From positions 23,275 to 87,274 of the forward strand of contig JBGCEO010000051.1 in NCBI GenBank assembly GCA_045106475.1: a stretch of DNA of 64,000 nucleotides, given 5' to 3'. The translations under genes were made by a program, and so were the position numbers. Positions 1 through 9,731 of this stretch are shown in pieces. The first letter of the stretch is position 1, and each line of letters begins with the position of its first letter. The DNA comes from Granulosicoccus sp045106475 (lineage in GTDB: Bacteria > Pseudomonadota > Gammaproteobacteria > Granulosicoccales > Granulosicoccaceae). Under the pieces are notes generated by a model. It made no database searches. It saw only the letters and a list, made by a program, of their open reading frames with translations, and was not told the DNA's origin.

Positions 1-1638
1 GGAACGCAAGGCACTATCAAAAGTTTCGCGCACAATATCATCAGTACCGGATTGATATAGCTCGTAGACGTGCATTCGATCATAGGCACGGGCAATGATA
101 TGAATATCAGGGCGTTCGCGACGCGCATGCTCTATGAGTTTGAGTGCCTCCTCCTTGTCATCAATGGCAACAACCAACAGTTTGGCGTCATGCAATCCAG
201 CTGCATGCAGCATGTCGGGTCGCGTAGCATCTCCATAAAAGCTCTTTATCTCGAAGGCGCGCATGCTATCCACAAGATCTGCATGACGATCGAGTACAAC
301 AGTCTTGTACCCGTTTGACAACAACATGCGGTTAACCACCTGCCCAAATCGACCGATACCGGCGATTATTGCAGTTCCTGCTTCAGTGATTTCATCATTG
401 TCGCGGGTTTGGTTCTTAAGCATTCTTGGCTGTATAACTTTTTCAAAAAATATAAATAGCAAAGGTGTAAGCAACATCGATAATGCGACAACCAGTAACA
501 GAATTTTGGATAGCTCAACCGGTAGAGCATAAGATTGCAAACAAAATGAAATCAGTACAAAACCAAACTCTCCAGCCTGCGCCAGACTTAGAAACAGTAG
601 CCACCTGTCAGCACCCTTCAGCTTGAATAGAAGTGCCAGTAAAAACAAAACGGCTGCCTTTGTGCACATCAGAGCGAGTGTCAAAGCCAGAACCATGGCA
701 AGGTTGCTGGACAGAACCGCAAAGTCAACACCTGCACCCACAGTGATGAAAAACAACCCCAACAGCAACCCTTTGAACGGTTCAATATCACTTTCCAGTT
801 CGTGTCGATACTCACTGGTAGCCAATACAACCCCCGCCAGAAAAGTACCCAGTGCAGGTGAGAGACCAACAAACATCATTAACAAGGCAATTCCAATTAC
901 CAGCGTCAAGGCCGTTGCAGTAAACATTTCACGCAAGTTACTTTGCGCGATGTAACGAAATACCGGACGAGACAGATAGTGCCCGCCAATAATCACGAAG
1001 CCGACCGCTGCAATAGTTACCAAGGTTGCCTGCCATCCAGTTAAACCGGCCATCACTTCCATGCCGCCGCCATGACTACCTTCTTCGCTGTGTGAAACCG
1101 CATGTTCAGCTACCGAGAGAAGTTCGGGCACAGCCAACAGAGGAATGATCGCAAGCATTGGAATGACGGCTATATCCTGAAACAAAAGCACAGAAAAACT
1201 TGATTGACCACCCTCGGTTTTCATAAGGCCTTTCTCGTTGAGCGTCTGCAAAACAATCGCAGTGGACGACAACGAAAAGACCATGCCCACCGCGAGTGCT
1301 GTGCGCCACTCAAGACCTAAAGCCATAGCACCTGCCATGACAATTAGAACCGTTAACAGGACTTGTAAGCCACCCAAACCCAGTAGCTTGCCACGCATGG
1401 CCCACAACGCCTTTGGCTCTAATTCTAGACCCACGATAAACAACATCATGACCACACCAAATTCTGCAAAATGCTGTAACTCAGCGGTCTCACTGCCCAC
1501 CCATCCGGCAATTGGCCCGATGACAACACCCGCTATCAAATACCCCAACACTGATCCAAGACCCAAGCGTTTCGCAACGGGTACAGCGATCACGGCTGCT
1601 ATCAGATAGAGAAATGCTTGAAAAAGAATGCTGTCCAT
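1..1638 (-). CDS. Kef-type glutathione-gated K+/H+ antiporter (partial)
   Basis: Inner-membrane CPA2-family cation:proton antiporter of the KefB/KefC type, which releases K+ and acidifies the cytoplasm during electrophile stress. The ATG at 1638 opens a frame that runs off the left edge, so 546 residues are visible and the C-terminus is missing (the family is about 600-620 residues). The first ~400 residues are hydrophobic and carry CPA2 motifs such as SSTAIVLQ and the Kef-typical ESDIEPFKGLLLGLFF. A cytoplasmic RCK/TrkA-N domain follows, with the nucleotide-binding GIGRFG at about residues 427-432. The gene lies 3 nt after the quinone oxidoreductase gene, matching the kefF-kefC and kefG-kefB arrangements. 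KefB and KefC cannot be separated here. Confidence 0.93.
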   Translation of the reverse strand, partial: MDSILFQAFLYLIAAVIAVPVAKRLGLGSVLGYLIAGVVIGPIAGWVGSETAELQHFAEFGVVMMLFIVGLELEPKALWAMRGKLLGLGGLQVLLTVLIVMAGAMALGLEWRTALAVGMVFSLSSTAIVLQTLNEKGLMKTEGGQSSFSVLLFQDIAVIPMLAIIPLLAVPELLSVAEHAVSHSEEGSHGGGMEVMAGLTGWQATLVTIAAVGFVIIGGHYLSRPVFRYIAQSNLREMFTATALTLVIGIALLMMFVGLSPALGTFLAGVVLATSEYRHELESDIEPFKGLLLGLFFITVGAGVDFAVLSSNLAMVLALTLALMCTKAAVLFLLALLFKLKGADRWLLFLSLAQAGEFGFVLISFCLQSYALPVELSKILLLVVALSMLLTPLLFIFFEKVIQPRMLKNQTRDNDEITEAGTAIIAGIGRFGQVVNRMLLSNGYKTVVLDRHADLVDSMRAFEIKSFYGDATRPDMLHAAGLHDAKLLVVAIDDKEEALKLIEHARRERPDIHIIARAYDRMHVYELYQSGTDDIVRETFDSALRS

Positions 1639-1641
1639 GTA

Positions 1642-2265
1642 TCAGCGCTCGGCACCGGTAGGCGGTACAAGTAGAGGGATGGCAGGCTCATCAATGAACT
1701 CCAGGTTCTGCGCCGCGCTCAGATCCAGGCGGTTATCCCGCAAAGCCTCTAGCACCTGCTTGTACCGCCCAATATGCGCTGGAAGTCGTTCATCGTTACT
1801 GGCAGATAGCGCAGAAAACAGAACCAGCGGAGCAAGGAAGTGCATCTGGCACAGGCGAGCTGTTTGCTCCAGGGGTGTTAACAGAGTACGAATAGGAAAT
1901 CGATTGCTGCCTTCGGCTGTATAGGCATCTGTAGCGCCACCAGCCGTTGTTGTGATGAGTAACGTCTTATCCGCAAGCAGATTTCCATCCTGACCATACG
2001 CAAAACCATACTCCAGCACAGTGTCTTGCCAGACTTTCAGCATGGGCGGTGTGGAGTACCAGTAAAACGGAAACTGGAAAACAATAACATCATGCTCCAG
2101 CAGCCGTCGCTGCTCTGCCTCGACATCAATTTGGTAACGAGGATACAAAGCATACAAGTCAATAAAACTAATTCCATCCAGTGCCTTAGCCATTGTAGCC
2201 ATAGGTTTGTGAACCCTGGATTGACTCTGGTTAGGATGCGCGAACAATACCAGCACTCGACTCAT
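1642..2265 (-). CDS. KefF/KefG-family NAD(P)H:quinone oxidoreductase
   Basis: Flavodoxin-fold FMN oxidoreductase of the KefF/KefG/MdaB family, 207 residues. These proteins bind the cytoplasmic face of the Kef antiporter and are needed for full efflux activity; they can also reduce quinones. Seen in the sequence: an N-terminal LVLFAHPNQSQSR phosphate-binding loop, the family motif FQFPFYWYSTPPMLK near residues 84-98, and TTTAGG in the next flavin loop. It is the first gene of a two-gene operon with the antiporter, whose start lies 3 nt past this stop, so translation is probably coupled. The linkage makes a Kef-ancillary role more likely than a free-standing quinone reductase. Confidence 0.9.
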   Translation of the reverse strand: MSRVLVLFAHPNQSQSRVHKPMATMAKALDGISFIDLYALYPRYQIDVEAEQRRLLEHDVIVFQFPFYWYSTPPMLKVWQDTVLEYGFAYGQDGNLLADKTLLITTTAGGATDAYTAEGSNRFPIRTLLTPLEQTARLCQMHFLAPLVLFSALSASNDERLPAHIGRYKQVLEALRDNRLDLSAAQNLEFIDEPAIPLLVPPTGAER

Positions 2266-2348
2266 TGACTTACCGTATCACGTAATATTGTCTGAACAAA
2301 CTTACCTTGGCGCGAACGGTTGCTATCAAACCTGTTCATTCTGCTCTT

Positions 2349-3113
2349 TCAAGACAATAACAACATCCTTAGCAAGTGCGTAAGCCCAATCAGGCCAAAC
2401 GCCACAACGAGCCCCCCTGCAAACAGGCGTACATAACGATTACGAGTGGCACGTGCCAGCCATTGACCAGAAATTCCTAGAACCATCAAATTAGGTAAGG
2501 TTCCCAGTCCAAACACGAACATCAACAAGGCACCTTTCGAGGCAGCGCCGGAGACCAGCGCTGCACTCAAGACCGCATACACCATACCGCAGGGCACAAG
2601 CCCCCAGAGCGACCCTGCCAACAGTGAGTTAGTCGCACCGCTACCACCCAGACGCGCATTTGCCAAGGGCTTTATATGGATCCAAAGCCGCTTTCCCAAT
2701 GATTCGACAAGGACACCAATACGCTTAAAACCCAGCACATATAATCCCATCAGGATAAGCAAAACATTGCTGGTAAAGAACGCAATTTGCTGTACAGGTA
2801 ATAACGACTGCATTAACCAAGCTACCGAACCCACTCCTCCGGCTATCGCACCCAGAATAGTGTACGTACCAATGCGACCTAGGTTGTACAGGCAAACAGC
2901 GGAAAAAATGCCCGGTAAAGCAGGTGTGGAAACCGCGGGGGCCCCTGTACTCAAATGAACAACTGACACGGGGACCTCTAGCGGCGCAGCATGAACCTTC
3001 TGCCGCATCATGCCTAATGCGCTAACAATACCGCCGCACATCCCGGCACAATGAACACCGCCCAGTAGCCCGGTGAGAAAAACCGCTAACAGCGAAAGCT
3101 CTGGAAGATTCAT
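2349..3113 (-). CDS. DsbD_2/TauE-SafE-like membrane protein
   Basis: Polytopic inner-membrane protein of 254 residues in the family annotated as sulfite exporter TauE/SafE or UreH-like transmembrane domain (DsbD_2). The N-terminal helix ends in GGVHCAGMCGG, the family's two-cysteine signature, and a second SLWGLVPCGMVYAVL motif lies about residue 170. Members are often found with cytochrome oxidase maturation or heavy-metal genes and are thought to act in metal or reductant transfer across the membrane. No cco genes are visible here, so the substrate is unknown. About six hydrophobic segments are apparent. It stands alone between kefG and the monooxygenase gene, all on the minus strand. Confidence 0.8.
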   Translation of the reverse strand: MNLPELSLLAVFLTGLLGGVHCAGMCGGIVSALGMMRQKVHAAPLEVPVSVVHLSTGAPAVSTPALPGIFSAVCLYNLGRIGTYTILGAIAGGVGSVAWLMQSLLPVQQIAFFTSNVLLILMGLYVLGFKRIGVLVESLGKRLWIHIKPLANARLGGSGATNSLLAGSLWGLVPCGMVYAVLSAALVSGAASKGALLMFVFGLGTLPNLMVLGISGQWLARATRNRYVRLFAGGLVVAFGLIGLTHLLRMLLLS

Positions 3114-3199
3114 GTATCAATACGTCTCAAGACTCCACCCCACAGCCTGCTAGCTATGGGATGGGCCAATACCAATGTGCTCGATTAATTGATGTTATT

Positions 3200-5017
3200 T
3201 CAACTCAGATGGTGCACGTTGGCAAGCTTATACACAGGCGTGCTCACTCCTTCCATCCGCGCCTTGATCTGCAACGACAGAAATTGAGAGTAATGACGAG
3301 ACTGGTGCAAATTACCACCGTGAAACCACAGATTGGCTTGTTGGGTAGGCTTCCACATATTACGCAGTTCGCCCTCCCATGGGCCTGGGTCTTTTGCAGT
3401 ATCGGATCCAAGGCCCCAACATTTACCTACCTTGTCAGCAACTTCCTGACTGATTAGTTCCGCAGCCCAACCATTCATTGATTGATAACCAGTGGCCAGA
3501 ACAAGCAGGTCCGCTTCAAGCTCTGAGCCATCATCAAAAACCACTGTGTTGTCTTTAAAGTCTGCCACGGCCACACCCGATTTGAGTTTGATCTGACCAT
3601 TTGCAACAAGCTCTGAGGCTCCCACATCAATGTAATATCCTGATCCACGGCGAAGGTACTTTACAAAAAGGCCTGAGCCGTCTTCACCAAAATCAAGCAT
3701 GAAGCCAGCTTTCTCTAATCGATCATAGAGGTCCTTATCCTGCCGCTCCATCTCTTGGTAGACCGGTATCTGAAAAGCCGGCAGGATTTTATAGGGCACC
3801 GATGCAAAAATCAGATCCGCCTTGTGATGATCCACGCCGTTGGCGCGTGCTCTTTCCGAATACAAATCACCCAGCGCCAGCTCCATCAAGGTGTCCGACT
3901 TGCAGATATGTGTGCTACTGCGCTGCACCATAGTGACATCTGCATCGTTCTCCCAAAGCGCTGCGCAAATATCATGGGAAGAATTGTTAGATCCAATAAC
4001 AACGACTTTCTTGCCTTTGTACTGATCAGGCCCGGGGTGTTGACTGGAGTGCTGTATTTCACCCTTGAATTTTTCTTGACCTGGCAAAGTTGGGATATTA
4101 GCTCGCCCGGACATGCCGGTCGCTAGCACCAGCTGCTTAGGCTTCAGCACCACATCCTTACCATCACGTTTGACAACAACAGTCCATGTTTGCGTCGCCT
4201 CATCGAACTCTGCGCTTTGACATTCAGTCGAGCCCCAATAGTTCAACTCCATAACCTTGGTATACATCTCAAGCCAGTCGCCCAGTTTGTCTTTAGGGGC
4301 GAAAACAGGCCAGTGTTCCGGGAAAGGAAGATACGGTAAATGGTCATACCAAACCGGGTCATGCAGACACAGGCTCTTGTAACGCTTGCGCCAGCTATCG
4401 CCCGGTCGTTCATTCTTTTCAACGATAATGGTTGGCACGCCAAGCATACGCATACGAGCTCCAAGAGCAATGCCACCTTGGCCACCGCCCACAATGACAC
4501 AGTAAGGCTGATCATCGTAGCCGAGCTGATCCTGTTCTGATTGTCGCGCTTCAGCCCAGGTTTGACGACTTTTGTCAGCACCATGGAATACACCGTGAGG
4601 GCGCTCTGTGCCTTGCTTTTCCTCAAAGCCTTTCAACTCCACCATGGTCGTGAGCAGCGTGAATGCCTTGCCATCGCGCAACCGCAAATGCCCGCGCCCC
4701 CTGCTCACATCAGTGTCAAACGTTATCCACGCATCGGTGATACCGTCAGCCTCAACTGGTTCTTCTTCAATCTGCCAATTGCATGCTTTAACGCGGGACG
4801 CGCATTCGTCCACCATCGCCTGAATGGCTTCTCGTCCCTCCATGGTTGTGATGTTCCAGGTGAAACTGACCATATCCCGCCAGAACCCCTCCTCCTCGAA
4901 CAACTCGCCAACAGCCTGGCCGTCATTTTGAGTCAGGGCCTGATTCAGCTGCTCAAGCCATTTTTCTACGTTCAAACGATCAGTACTGGGTGCAATTTCT
5001 GCTGTACTGGTATTCAT
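3200..5017 (-). CDS. SnoaL-like domain fused to flavin-containing monooxygenase
   Basis: Putative NADPH- and FAD-dependent monooxygenase of 605 residues. The first ~135 residues look like a SnoaL/NTF2 domain (WLEQLNQALTQND then a WRDMVSFTWN core). A class-B flavin monooxygenase follows: FAD-binding GGGQGG about residues 177-182, a GEIQHSSQH segment in the position of the FMO fingerprint, a second Rossmann motif VVVIGSNNSS, and a late LATGY. The ATG at 5017 is preferred over an upstream in-frame start at 5092 because a GAGGGAGAAG ribosome-binding site lies about 10 nt before it. It diverges from nadE across about 280 bp. The substrate is not predictable; a ketone or heteroatom oxidation is only a family expectation. 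Confidence 0.87.
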   Translation of the reverse strand: MNTSTAEIAPSTDRLNVEKWLEQLNQALTQNDGQAVGELFEEEGFWRDMVSFTWNITTMEGREAIQAMVDECASRVKACNWQIEEEPVEADGITDAWITFDTDVSRGRGHLRLRDGKAFTLLTTMVELKGFEEKQGTERPHGVFHGADKSRQTWAEARQSEQDQLGYDDQPYCVIVGGGQGGIALGARMRMLGVPTIIVEKNERPGDSWRKRYKSLCLHDPVWYDHLPYLPFPEHWPVFAPKDKLGDWLEMYTKVMELNYWGSTECQSAEFDEATQTWTVVVKRDGKDVVLKPKQLVLATGMSGRANIPTLPGQEKFKGEIQHSSQHPGPDQYKGKKVVVIGSNNSSHDICAALWENDADVTMVQRSSTHICKSDTLMELALGDLYSERARANGVDHHKADLIFASVPYKILPAFQIPVYQEMERQDKDLYDRLEKAGFMLDFGEDGSGLFVKYLRRGSGYYIDVGASELVANGQIKLKSGVAVADFKDNTVVFDDGSELEADLLVLATGYQSMNGWAAELISQEVADKVGKCWGLGSDTAKDPGPWEGELRNMWKPTQQANLWFHGGNLHQSRHYSQFLSLQIKARMEGVSTPVYKLANVHHLS

Positions 5018-5298
5018 TGTGGTGACTTCTCCCTCTGTTATTTTAATAAGGTATCGCGCTTCAATCCGGGGCCATGCGATCAGATACTTCACACTGGCAA
5101 TGGCCTCGTACGACAGCGCTCTCTACGGAGCACTTGCCAGTAAACCCAAGGCCGGTGAATCTGCTCAATCGTGGGACCCTCATCACAGATACCGTCTCAG
5201 CACATTACTGTCAACTAATTGGGCAGATATACCCTTCTGGACAGGTAGGCACAGGAAATGCGCTGAAAATTCCTGTCCACGCGACTTATACTGATGAA

Positions 5299-7344
5299 AT
5301 GAAAGGATATGCACGAATAGCAGGCGCCGTTCCCGCTGCAGCTGTTGCCGATATGGACAACAATCTGGAGCGTACCTTAAGCCTTTGGCGGGAAGCAGAC
5401 ATTGCAGGCGTCAATGTCATGGTATTCCCCGAATTAGGACTAAGCGGGTACAGCATTCGCGACCTTTGTCTGAACACGACTCTTCTGGATGCGTGTGAGG
5501 CCTCCCTCGCCACCCTGATAAGCTCTGGCAGTGCGCTGGAGCCAGTAGCCATTGTCGGATTGCCGCTTCGCTATAAGCAGGGCTTGTACAATTGTGCCGC
5601 AGTAATACATCAGGGCCGGCTACTTGGGGTCGTTCCAAAAGCCTACTTGCCTAACTATCGTGAATTCGAAGAAGCAAGATGGTTCCGCAGCGGTTTCGAT
5701 CTGCTGCCCGACGCCTTTATCAAGATCGGTAAACACGAAGCTCCTTTTGGTCTTGATCTGTTATTCAACAGCTCGATAAACGATTTTTTGGTAGGCGTAG
5801 AGATCTGTGAAGACATGTGGGTGCAAGCACCGCCCAGCAGCTCTCAAGTATCAGCAGGCGCAACACTGGTCTGCAATCTGTCTGCTTCTAACTTCACAAT
5901 CGGCAAAGCCGAGCTGCGTCGACTGCTTGCCCGATCTGCCTCCGATCGCGGTAAGTGTGCCTACGTCTATGTTGCCGCAGGGCCCGGCGAATCCTCCACC
6001 GATGTGAGCTTTGATGCAGATGCATTCATTTGCGAAAACGGCAGCATCCTGGTTGAGTCTCAACGATTTTTGCGAGGTGGTCAGTTAGTCGTTCAGGATA
6101 TAGATCTTGAGCTTCTAGCGTTCGAACGCCGCTCCACCACAACATTTGGAGATTGCGCCCGTGAGCACCAGAAAGAAATGCGCATCATCGATTTTCAATC
6201 CACCCCTGCAGAAGGATTTGTTCGGCAGGTTTCACGTACACCTTTTCTACCTAAAGACCCGGCAACCCTGGCTAACCGTTGCTGGGAAATGTTCGAAATA
6301 CAAAGTAACGCATTGGCCACTCGCATGGCTGCTATAGGCAAACCCAAATTGGTTTTAGGGGTATCAGGTGGCCTGGATTCGACGCACGCAGCACTAATTG
6401 CCGCCGCAGCACTCGATTTACAGGGACAACCAAGAAGCGATTTAATCTGTGTAACCCTGCCTGGATTCGGTACCAGCGATGGCACGCGTAACAATGCCGA
6501 GAGTCTTTCACACTCACTGGGAGCAAGCTTCAGTGAAGTAGGCATCTCGGAAGCCAGTCAAAGTGTGTTATCAGCTATCAATCACCCGGCTATCGATAAC
6601 GTTACAAGCGTTGAGCAGCTTATAGAGCAACTGCGAACGCACCCTGAACTGGGCGATGTAACCCTGGAGAACGTTCAGGCAAGACTGCGCACGCTACTGC
6701 TGATGACCATGGCGAATCAACAAGGCGGCCTGGTGGTGGGCACCGGGGATCTGTCAGAAAAAGCGCTTGGCTGGTCAACCTATGCCGGGGACCATATTGC
6801 GATGTATGACGTTAACTCAGGTGTACCCAAAACACTGATTCAGTTTGTCATCCGGTGGGTAGCCAATGAACGCGCCAGCACTTGGAGTGACAGCGAGAAA
6901 TTGCGTGAAACACTTTTCGCGATTCTTGATACGCCAATATCCCCTGAACTACTGCCGGCAAATATTGAAGGCGAAATTGCACAACTGACCGAAGAGAAAA
7001 TTGGTCCTTACGAACTGCACGATTTTTTCTTGTACCATTTCGTGCGACATGGCGCACGACCGACTCGCATTCTGGATCTCGCCCGTATCGCCTTTGACGA
7101 AACAGACTATGACGATCAAACCTTGAAAAACTGGTTAGGCGTATTCATTCGTCGATTTTTCATGCATCAATTCAAGCGCTCGTGTACAGCCGACGGACCC
7201 AAAGTCGGCAATGTCGCTTTGTCTCCCAGAGGGGATTGGCGCATGCCATCAGATGCCAAGCCTGACACCTGGCTTGCCGACATAGCACAGTGGCGCGCCA
7301 CCGACGTAGTGGCCAAAGATGCAAGTACAAAAGACTACTACTGA
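5299..7344 (+). CDS. nadE: Glutamine-dependent NAD+ synthetase (long form)
   Basis: Makes NAD+ from nicotinate adenine dinucleotide, glutamine and ATP, the last step of NAD synthesis. An N-terminal nitrilase-type glutaminase (FPELGLSGYS with the catalytic Glu, VVPKAYLPNY with the Lys, VEICEDMW with the Cys) releases ammonia, which is channelled to the C-terminal ATP-pyrophosphatase domain (P-loop GVSGGLDSTHA). The length of 681 residues matches the long, Mycobacterium-like form (about 680) rather than the short ammonia-dependent form. The frame is open from 5074, but homologues begin near the GYARIAGAVP segment, so the ATG at 5299 is chosen; no strong ribosome-binding site precedes it. Convergent with ffh. 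Confidence 0.94.
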   Translation: MKGYARIAGAVPAAAVADMDNNLERTLSLWREADIAGVNVMVFPELGLSGYSIRDLCLNTTLLDACEASLATLISSGSALEPVAIVGLPLRYKQGLYNCAAVIHQGRLLGVVPKAYLPNYREFEEARWFRSGFDLLPDAFIKIGKHEAPFGLDLLFNSSINDFLVGVEICEDMWVQAPPSSSQVSAGATLVCNLSASNFTIGKAELRRLLARSASDRGKCAYVYVAAGPGESSTDVSFDADAFICENGSILVESQRFLRGGQLVVQDIDLELLAFERRSTTTFGDCAREHQKEMRIIDFQSTPAEGFVRQVSRTPFLPKDPATLANRCWEMFEIQSNALATRMAAIGKPKLVLGVSGGLDSTHAALIAAAALDLQGQPRSDLICVTLPGFGTSDGTRNNAESLSHSLGASFSEVGISEASQSVLSAINHPAIDNVTSVEQLIEQLRTHPELGDVTLENVQARLRTLLLMTMANQQGGLVVGTGDLSEKALGWSTYAGDHIAMYDVNSGVPKTLIQFVIRWVANERASTWSDSEKLRETLFAILDTPISPELLPANIEGEIAQLTEEKIGPYELHDFFLYHFVRHGARPTRILDLARIAFDETDYDDQTLKNWLGVFIRRFFMHQFKRSCTADGPKVGNVALSPRGDWRMPSDAKPDTWLADIAQWRATDVVAKDASTKDYY

Positions 7345-7520
7345 AGATGATCTAACCTGCCCCGGTTGCATGGTGAGAGCGCGGACTATATAGATCGAAC
7401 TATCGCGGCATCATCCAACCGTTGCAGTCTTTTTCATCGGCAGCGACAGTAGCTTCAATCGATCACAATAGTGCCCAATGCTTGTGTAGCATTGGACTAC
7501 ACGATCAGGGCTTGATTGCC

Positions 7521-8888
7521 CTACATGCCCATACCACCCATGCCGGGAGGCATCTGCCCCTTCATGGAGCGCATCATCTTTGCCATGCCACCCTTGCTCA
7601 TTTTCTTCATGACGCGCGACATTTGTTGATGCTGTTTGAGTAAGCGATTCAAATCCTGAACCTGCAAACCGGCTCCTGCCGCAATACGTTTCTTACGCGA
7701 ACCCTTAAGAATTGCCGGGTATTTTCGCTCTTGTGGGGTCATCGAATTGACCAGTGCGATCATGCGTTTGAATTCCTTGTCATCAACCTTGCTTTTCACT
7801 GAGTCAGGCAAATTACCCGCCCCGGGCATTTTATCCATCAGCGATGCCATACCGCCCATATTGGCCATTTGCTCAAGCTGATCCTTCAGATCATTCAGAT
7901 CAAAATTCTTACCCTTCTTCATCTTGTTGGCGAATTTCTCCGCCTTGACATGATCAACCTTAGCGGTGACCTCTTCAACAAGACTAACTACATCACCCAT
8001 GCCCAGAATGCGCGATGCTATCCGGTCAGGATGGAACGTTTCAAGGGCATCGGTTTTTTCTCCCGAGCCAATGAACTTGATGGGCTTACCCGTAACAACA
8101 CGCACGGACAAGGCTGCACCACCACGCGCATCACCATCGGTTTTGGTGAGCACTACACCGGTCAAAGGCAAGGCTTCTCCAAAGGCTGCAGCCGTGTTAG
8201 CAGCATCCTGCCCCGTCATACTGTCAACGACAAACAGAGTTTCTATAGGCTTAACCGCTGCATGCAGCTGCTTGATTTCCGCCATCATCTCCTCATCGAT
8301 GGCCAGGCGTCCTGCGGTATCGACCAGCAGCACATCAACCAGCTGTTTACGCGCCTCGGCTAGAGCTGCGTTGGCAATATCAACCGGTGACTGATCATTC
8401 TCGCTGGCAAAGAAGATCGCCTCGACGCTACCAGCCAGAGTCTCCAGCTGTTTGATGGCGGCCGGACGATACACATCGCAACTCACCACCATGACCTTTT
8501 TCTTGTCCCGCTCCTTGAGCAAGCGGGCCAATTTACCCACCGTGGTGGTTTTACCCGCACCTTGTAATCCTGCCATCAGAATCACAGCTGGCGGTTGAGT
8601 AGCCAGATTGAGCGGCTCGGCATTGTCTCCCATCACGGCGATGAGCTCGTCGCTCACAACCTTGATAAATGCCTGACCGGGTGAAAGGCTGCCGATGACT
8701 TCCTGCCCCATGGCCTTTTCACGAACCGAATCAATCAGTTGCTTCACTACCGGTAGGGCAACATCGGCCTCGAGCAAGGCCATACGCACATCTCGCAGCG
8801 TATCTTTGACGTTGTCTTCGCTCAGTCGGCCCTGTCCGCGAAGATTTTTGATCGTGCGGCCTAACCGCTCACTTAGATTGTCGAACAT
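7521..8888 (-). CDS. ffh: Signal recognition particle GTPase Ffh
   Basis: Protein component of the bacterial signal recognition particle: it binds signal sequences on nascent membrane proteins and, with 4.5S RNA and FtsY, targets the ribosome to SecYEG. The 455 residues show the N domain, the G domain with P-loop GLQGAGKTTT (107-116) and DTAGR, TKTDGDARGG, and a C-terminal M domain with the RNA-binding SRKKRIAAGAG and a methionine- and glycine-rich tail ending GMGGMGM. The length is normal. In many gammaproteobacteria ffh diverges directly from ypjD-corB; here about 5.6 kb, including the sigma/anti-sigma and Dsb genes, separates them. Confidence 0.98.
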   Translation of the reverse strand: MFDNLSERLGRTIKNLRGQGRLSEDNVKDTLRDVRMALLEADVALPVVKQLIDSVREKAMGQEVIGSLSPGQAFIKVVSDELIAVMGDNAEPLNLATQPPAVILMAGLQGAGKTTTVGKLARLLKERDKKKVMVVSCDVYRPAAIKQLETLAGSVEAIFFASENDQSPVDIANAALAEARKQLVDVLLVDTAGRLAIDEEMMAEIKQLHAAVKPIETLFVVDSMTGQDAANTAAAFGEALPLTGVVLTKTDGDARGGAALSVRVVTGKPIKFIGSGEKTDALETFHPDRIASRILGMGDVVSLVEEVTAKVDHVKAEKFANKMKKGKNFDLNDLKDQLEQMANMGGMASLMDKMPGAGNLPDSVKSKVDDKEFKRMIALVNSMTPQERKYPAILKGSRKKRIAAGAGLQVQDLNRLLKQHQQMSRVMKKMSKGGMAKMMRSMKGQMPPGMGGMGM

Positions 8889-9164
8889 GCGATGCCTTTT
8901 TGTTGGAGCCTGACGCTTCTAAAGTTCACAAGTATACGGGCACATCGCGGCCCTTTCACCCCGTATCCTCTGCGCCGGTCATTTGGAAGTAGAATCCAGC
9001 CCCACCCCGGAACCTTAGAAACAGGCTGCCAACCCACGCCCATACTGCTGCTTAACTGGATGGAATACGAAAATTAAAGCGGATTTGGCGCAATCAGCCG
9101 GCCCCCTGAGCCGTTAATCTGGTAACCGGCAGGTGATACGGCCCCAACTTTTGGCAACGGCAAG

Positions 9165-9731
9165 ATGATATTACTCAGCAAGAAGCAGCAAGAAGCTCTG
9201 ATACAGGCTGGGTACCGATATGCATGTGCGCTCAGCAGCGATCCGGACTCCTCACGTGATCTGGTTCACGATGCGTGGATCTCGATCACAAAACGTTATG
9301 GTTCACGCCCCGACAAAGCGCTTTTGTTCCGTGTAATTCGTAACCGTTACATCGATCACTATAGACGCGCAGCGCGCTTCAGTCATGTTGACTTTGACGA
9401 TCAGGATATGACGACACACGATGCAGCGGGTGGTATGTCCGGTTTGATTGATCCCGATGGAGAGCAGTTATCGCGCAGCTTGGAAACCTTGCGCTCCGAA
9501 GAGCGAGAAGCCTTGTTCCTATCGGTAGTCGAGGGATATACGGCCGCTGAAATTGCAGAACTGAGCAATCGCTCCAGAGGAACAGTCCTGAGCCAGATAC
9601 ATCGCGCTAAAGCAAAATTAAAGCTTTTGCTGATGGAGGGCAGTTCCGAACCGGGATCATCAGCTTCAACACCGGAGACGACCTCTAAAGCCGCACAGAT
9701 AATATCAATAAAAGCAGGCCGGACACGCTAA
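9165..9731 (+). CDS. ECF-family RNA polymerase sigma factor
   Basis: Extracytoplasmic-function sigma-70 factor of 188 residues that would redirect RNA polymerase to a small regulon. Region 2 lies about residues 12-75 (DLVHDAWI at 32-39, FRVIRNRYIDHYRR for -10 recognition). Region 4 lies about 105-155 (REALFLSVVEGYTAAEIAEL, then SRGTVLSQIHRAKAKL as the helix-turn-helix). A low-complexity Ser/Thr tail follows. The stop codon overlaps the start of the next gene by one base, so sigma and its likely antagonist are translationally coupled. The leader is about 275 bp from ffh. No convincing GGAAC/CGT-type autoregulatory promoter was recognised. Confidence 0.92.
   Translation: MILLSKKQQEALIQAGYRYACALSSDPDSSRDLVHDAWISITKRYGSRPDKALLFRVIRNRYIDHYRRAARFSHVDFDDQDMTTHDAAGGMSGLIDPDGEQLSRSLETLRSEEREALFLSVVEGYTAAEIAELSNRSRGTVLSQIHRAKAKLKLLLMEGSSEPGSSASTPETTSKAAQIISIKAGRTR

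Noticed and set aside
5074..5298. 75-codon N-terminal extension of NadE
   Set aside because: No signal or domain in it; homologous sequence begins at the ATG at 5299 and the length then matches the family.
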